Below, piece by piece: positions 5,599 to 5,675 of a stretch of DNA of 5,675 bases. The notes beneath the pieces are model-generated. The model had not been told where the DNA came from. It saw only the letters and a program-made list of their open reading frames with translations, and did not search any database. Both the position numbers and the translations under genes were made by a program. The stretch is from Oscillospiraceae bacterium. GTDB taxonomy: Bacteria; Bacillota; Clostridia; Oscillospirales; Ruminococcaceae. The stretch is from NCBI GenBank assembly GCA_020024235.1, contig JAHHUA010000109.1, positions 1 through 5,675 on the forward strand, written 5' to 3'. Each line of letters opens with the position of its first letter. Positions within the stretch are counted from its first letter, which is position 1.

Positions 5599-5675
5599 GA
5601 TATTTATGTAATATTACCTTAATAATCTTATTTTTTTAGGCATTTCTACATAAAAGCCTTAAATACATGATAAAA

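Larger units (their letters stand above)
5550..5648. repeat. Inverted repeat flanking the nfnAB promoter
   Basis: The left arm at 5550-5566 contains AAATGCCTAA (5553-5562) and the right arm at 5632-5648 contains TTAGGCATTT (5636-5645). The 10-bp cores are perfect reverse complements, and the 17-bp arms match at 15 positions. The 65 bp between the arms hold the complete nfnAB promoter. Core centres are 83 bp apart. Possible meanings are paired operators or an invertible promoter segment; neither is proven. Confidence 0.5.

Noticed and set aside
5637..5665. Terminator-like hairpin AGGC...GCCT near the right edge
   Set aside because: The stem is short with a mismatch and no T run follows on either strand.

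Overview
This is a 5.7 kb, low-GC chromosomal window whose gene content is typical of an anaerobic member of the Clostridia. The evidence is a YmdB-type phosphodiesterase next to spoVS, a two-gene nfnAB-type electron-bifurcating transhydrogenase, strong AGGAGG-type ribosome binding sites, sigma-A-like promoters and U-tract terminators. The seryl-tRNA synthetase belongs, as I recall the family, to a divergent clostridial subtype; that points to gut or anaerobic Clostridia such as Lachnospiraceae-like lineages, which is inference. I see no insertion sequence, phage gene, CRISPR array or rRNA.

Plus-strand half (1-3083). ymdB (35-805) is followed by spoVS (935-1195). spoVS has its own promoter in the gap and a strong terminator after its stop. 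serS (1433-2725) then stands alone between its own promoter and terminator, with no T-box leader. A tRNA-Thr(CGT) gene (2928-3003) has an extended -10 promoter and a terminator.

Minus-strand half (5675-3186). Two almost abutting genes read leftward: nfnA (5527-4685), the FAD/[2Fe-2S] subunit, and nfnB (4682-3288), the GltD-like FAD/Fe-S subunit. Together they should form the NADH-dependent reduced ferredoxin:NADP+ oxidoreductase, which links NADH, NADPH and ferredoxin pools in fermentative anaerobes. nfnB is usually mis-called glutamate synthase small subunit. The operon ends at a palindromic bidirectional terminator that also separates it from the convergent plus-strand genes.

The genes themselves are core housekeeping functions and I found no convincing new multi-gene system. 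The least explained DNA is the nfnAB upstream region. There, a near-consensus promoter carries a TTGAC-N4-GTCAA dyad on its -35, and an inverted repeat of 17 bp (15 matching) flanks the whole promoter, suggesting either looping by a regulator or an invertible promoter. An 18-bp perfect palindrome upstream of the tRNA promoter and the C73 discriminator base of the tRNA are smaller oddities.
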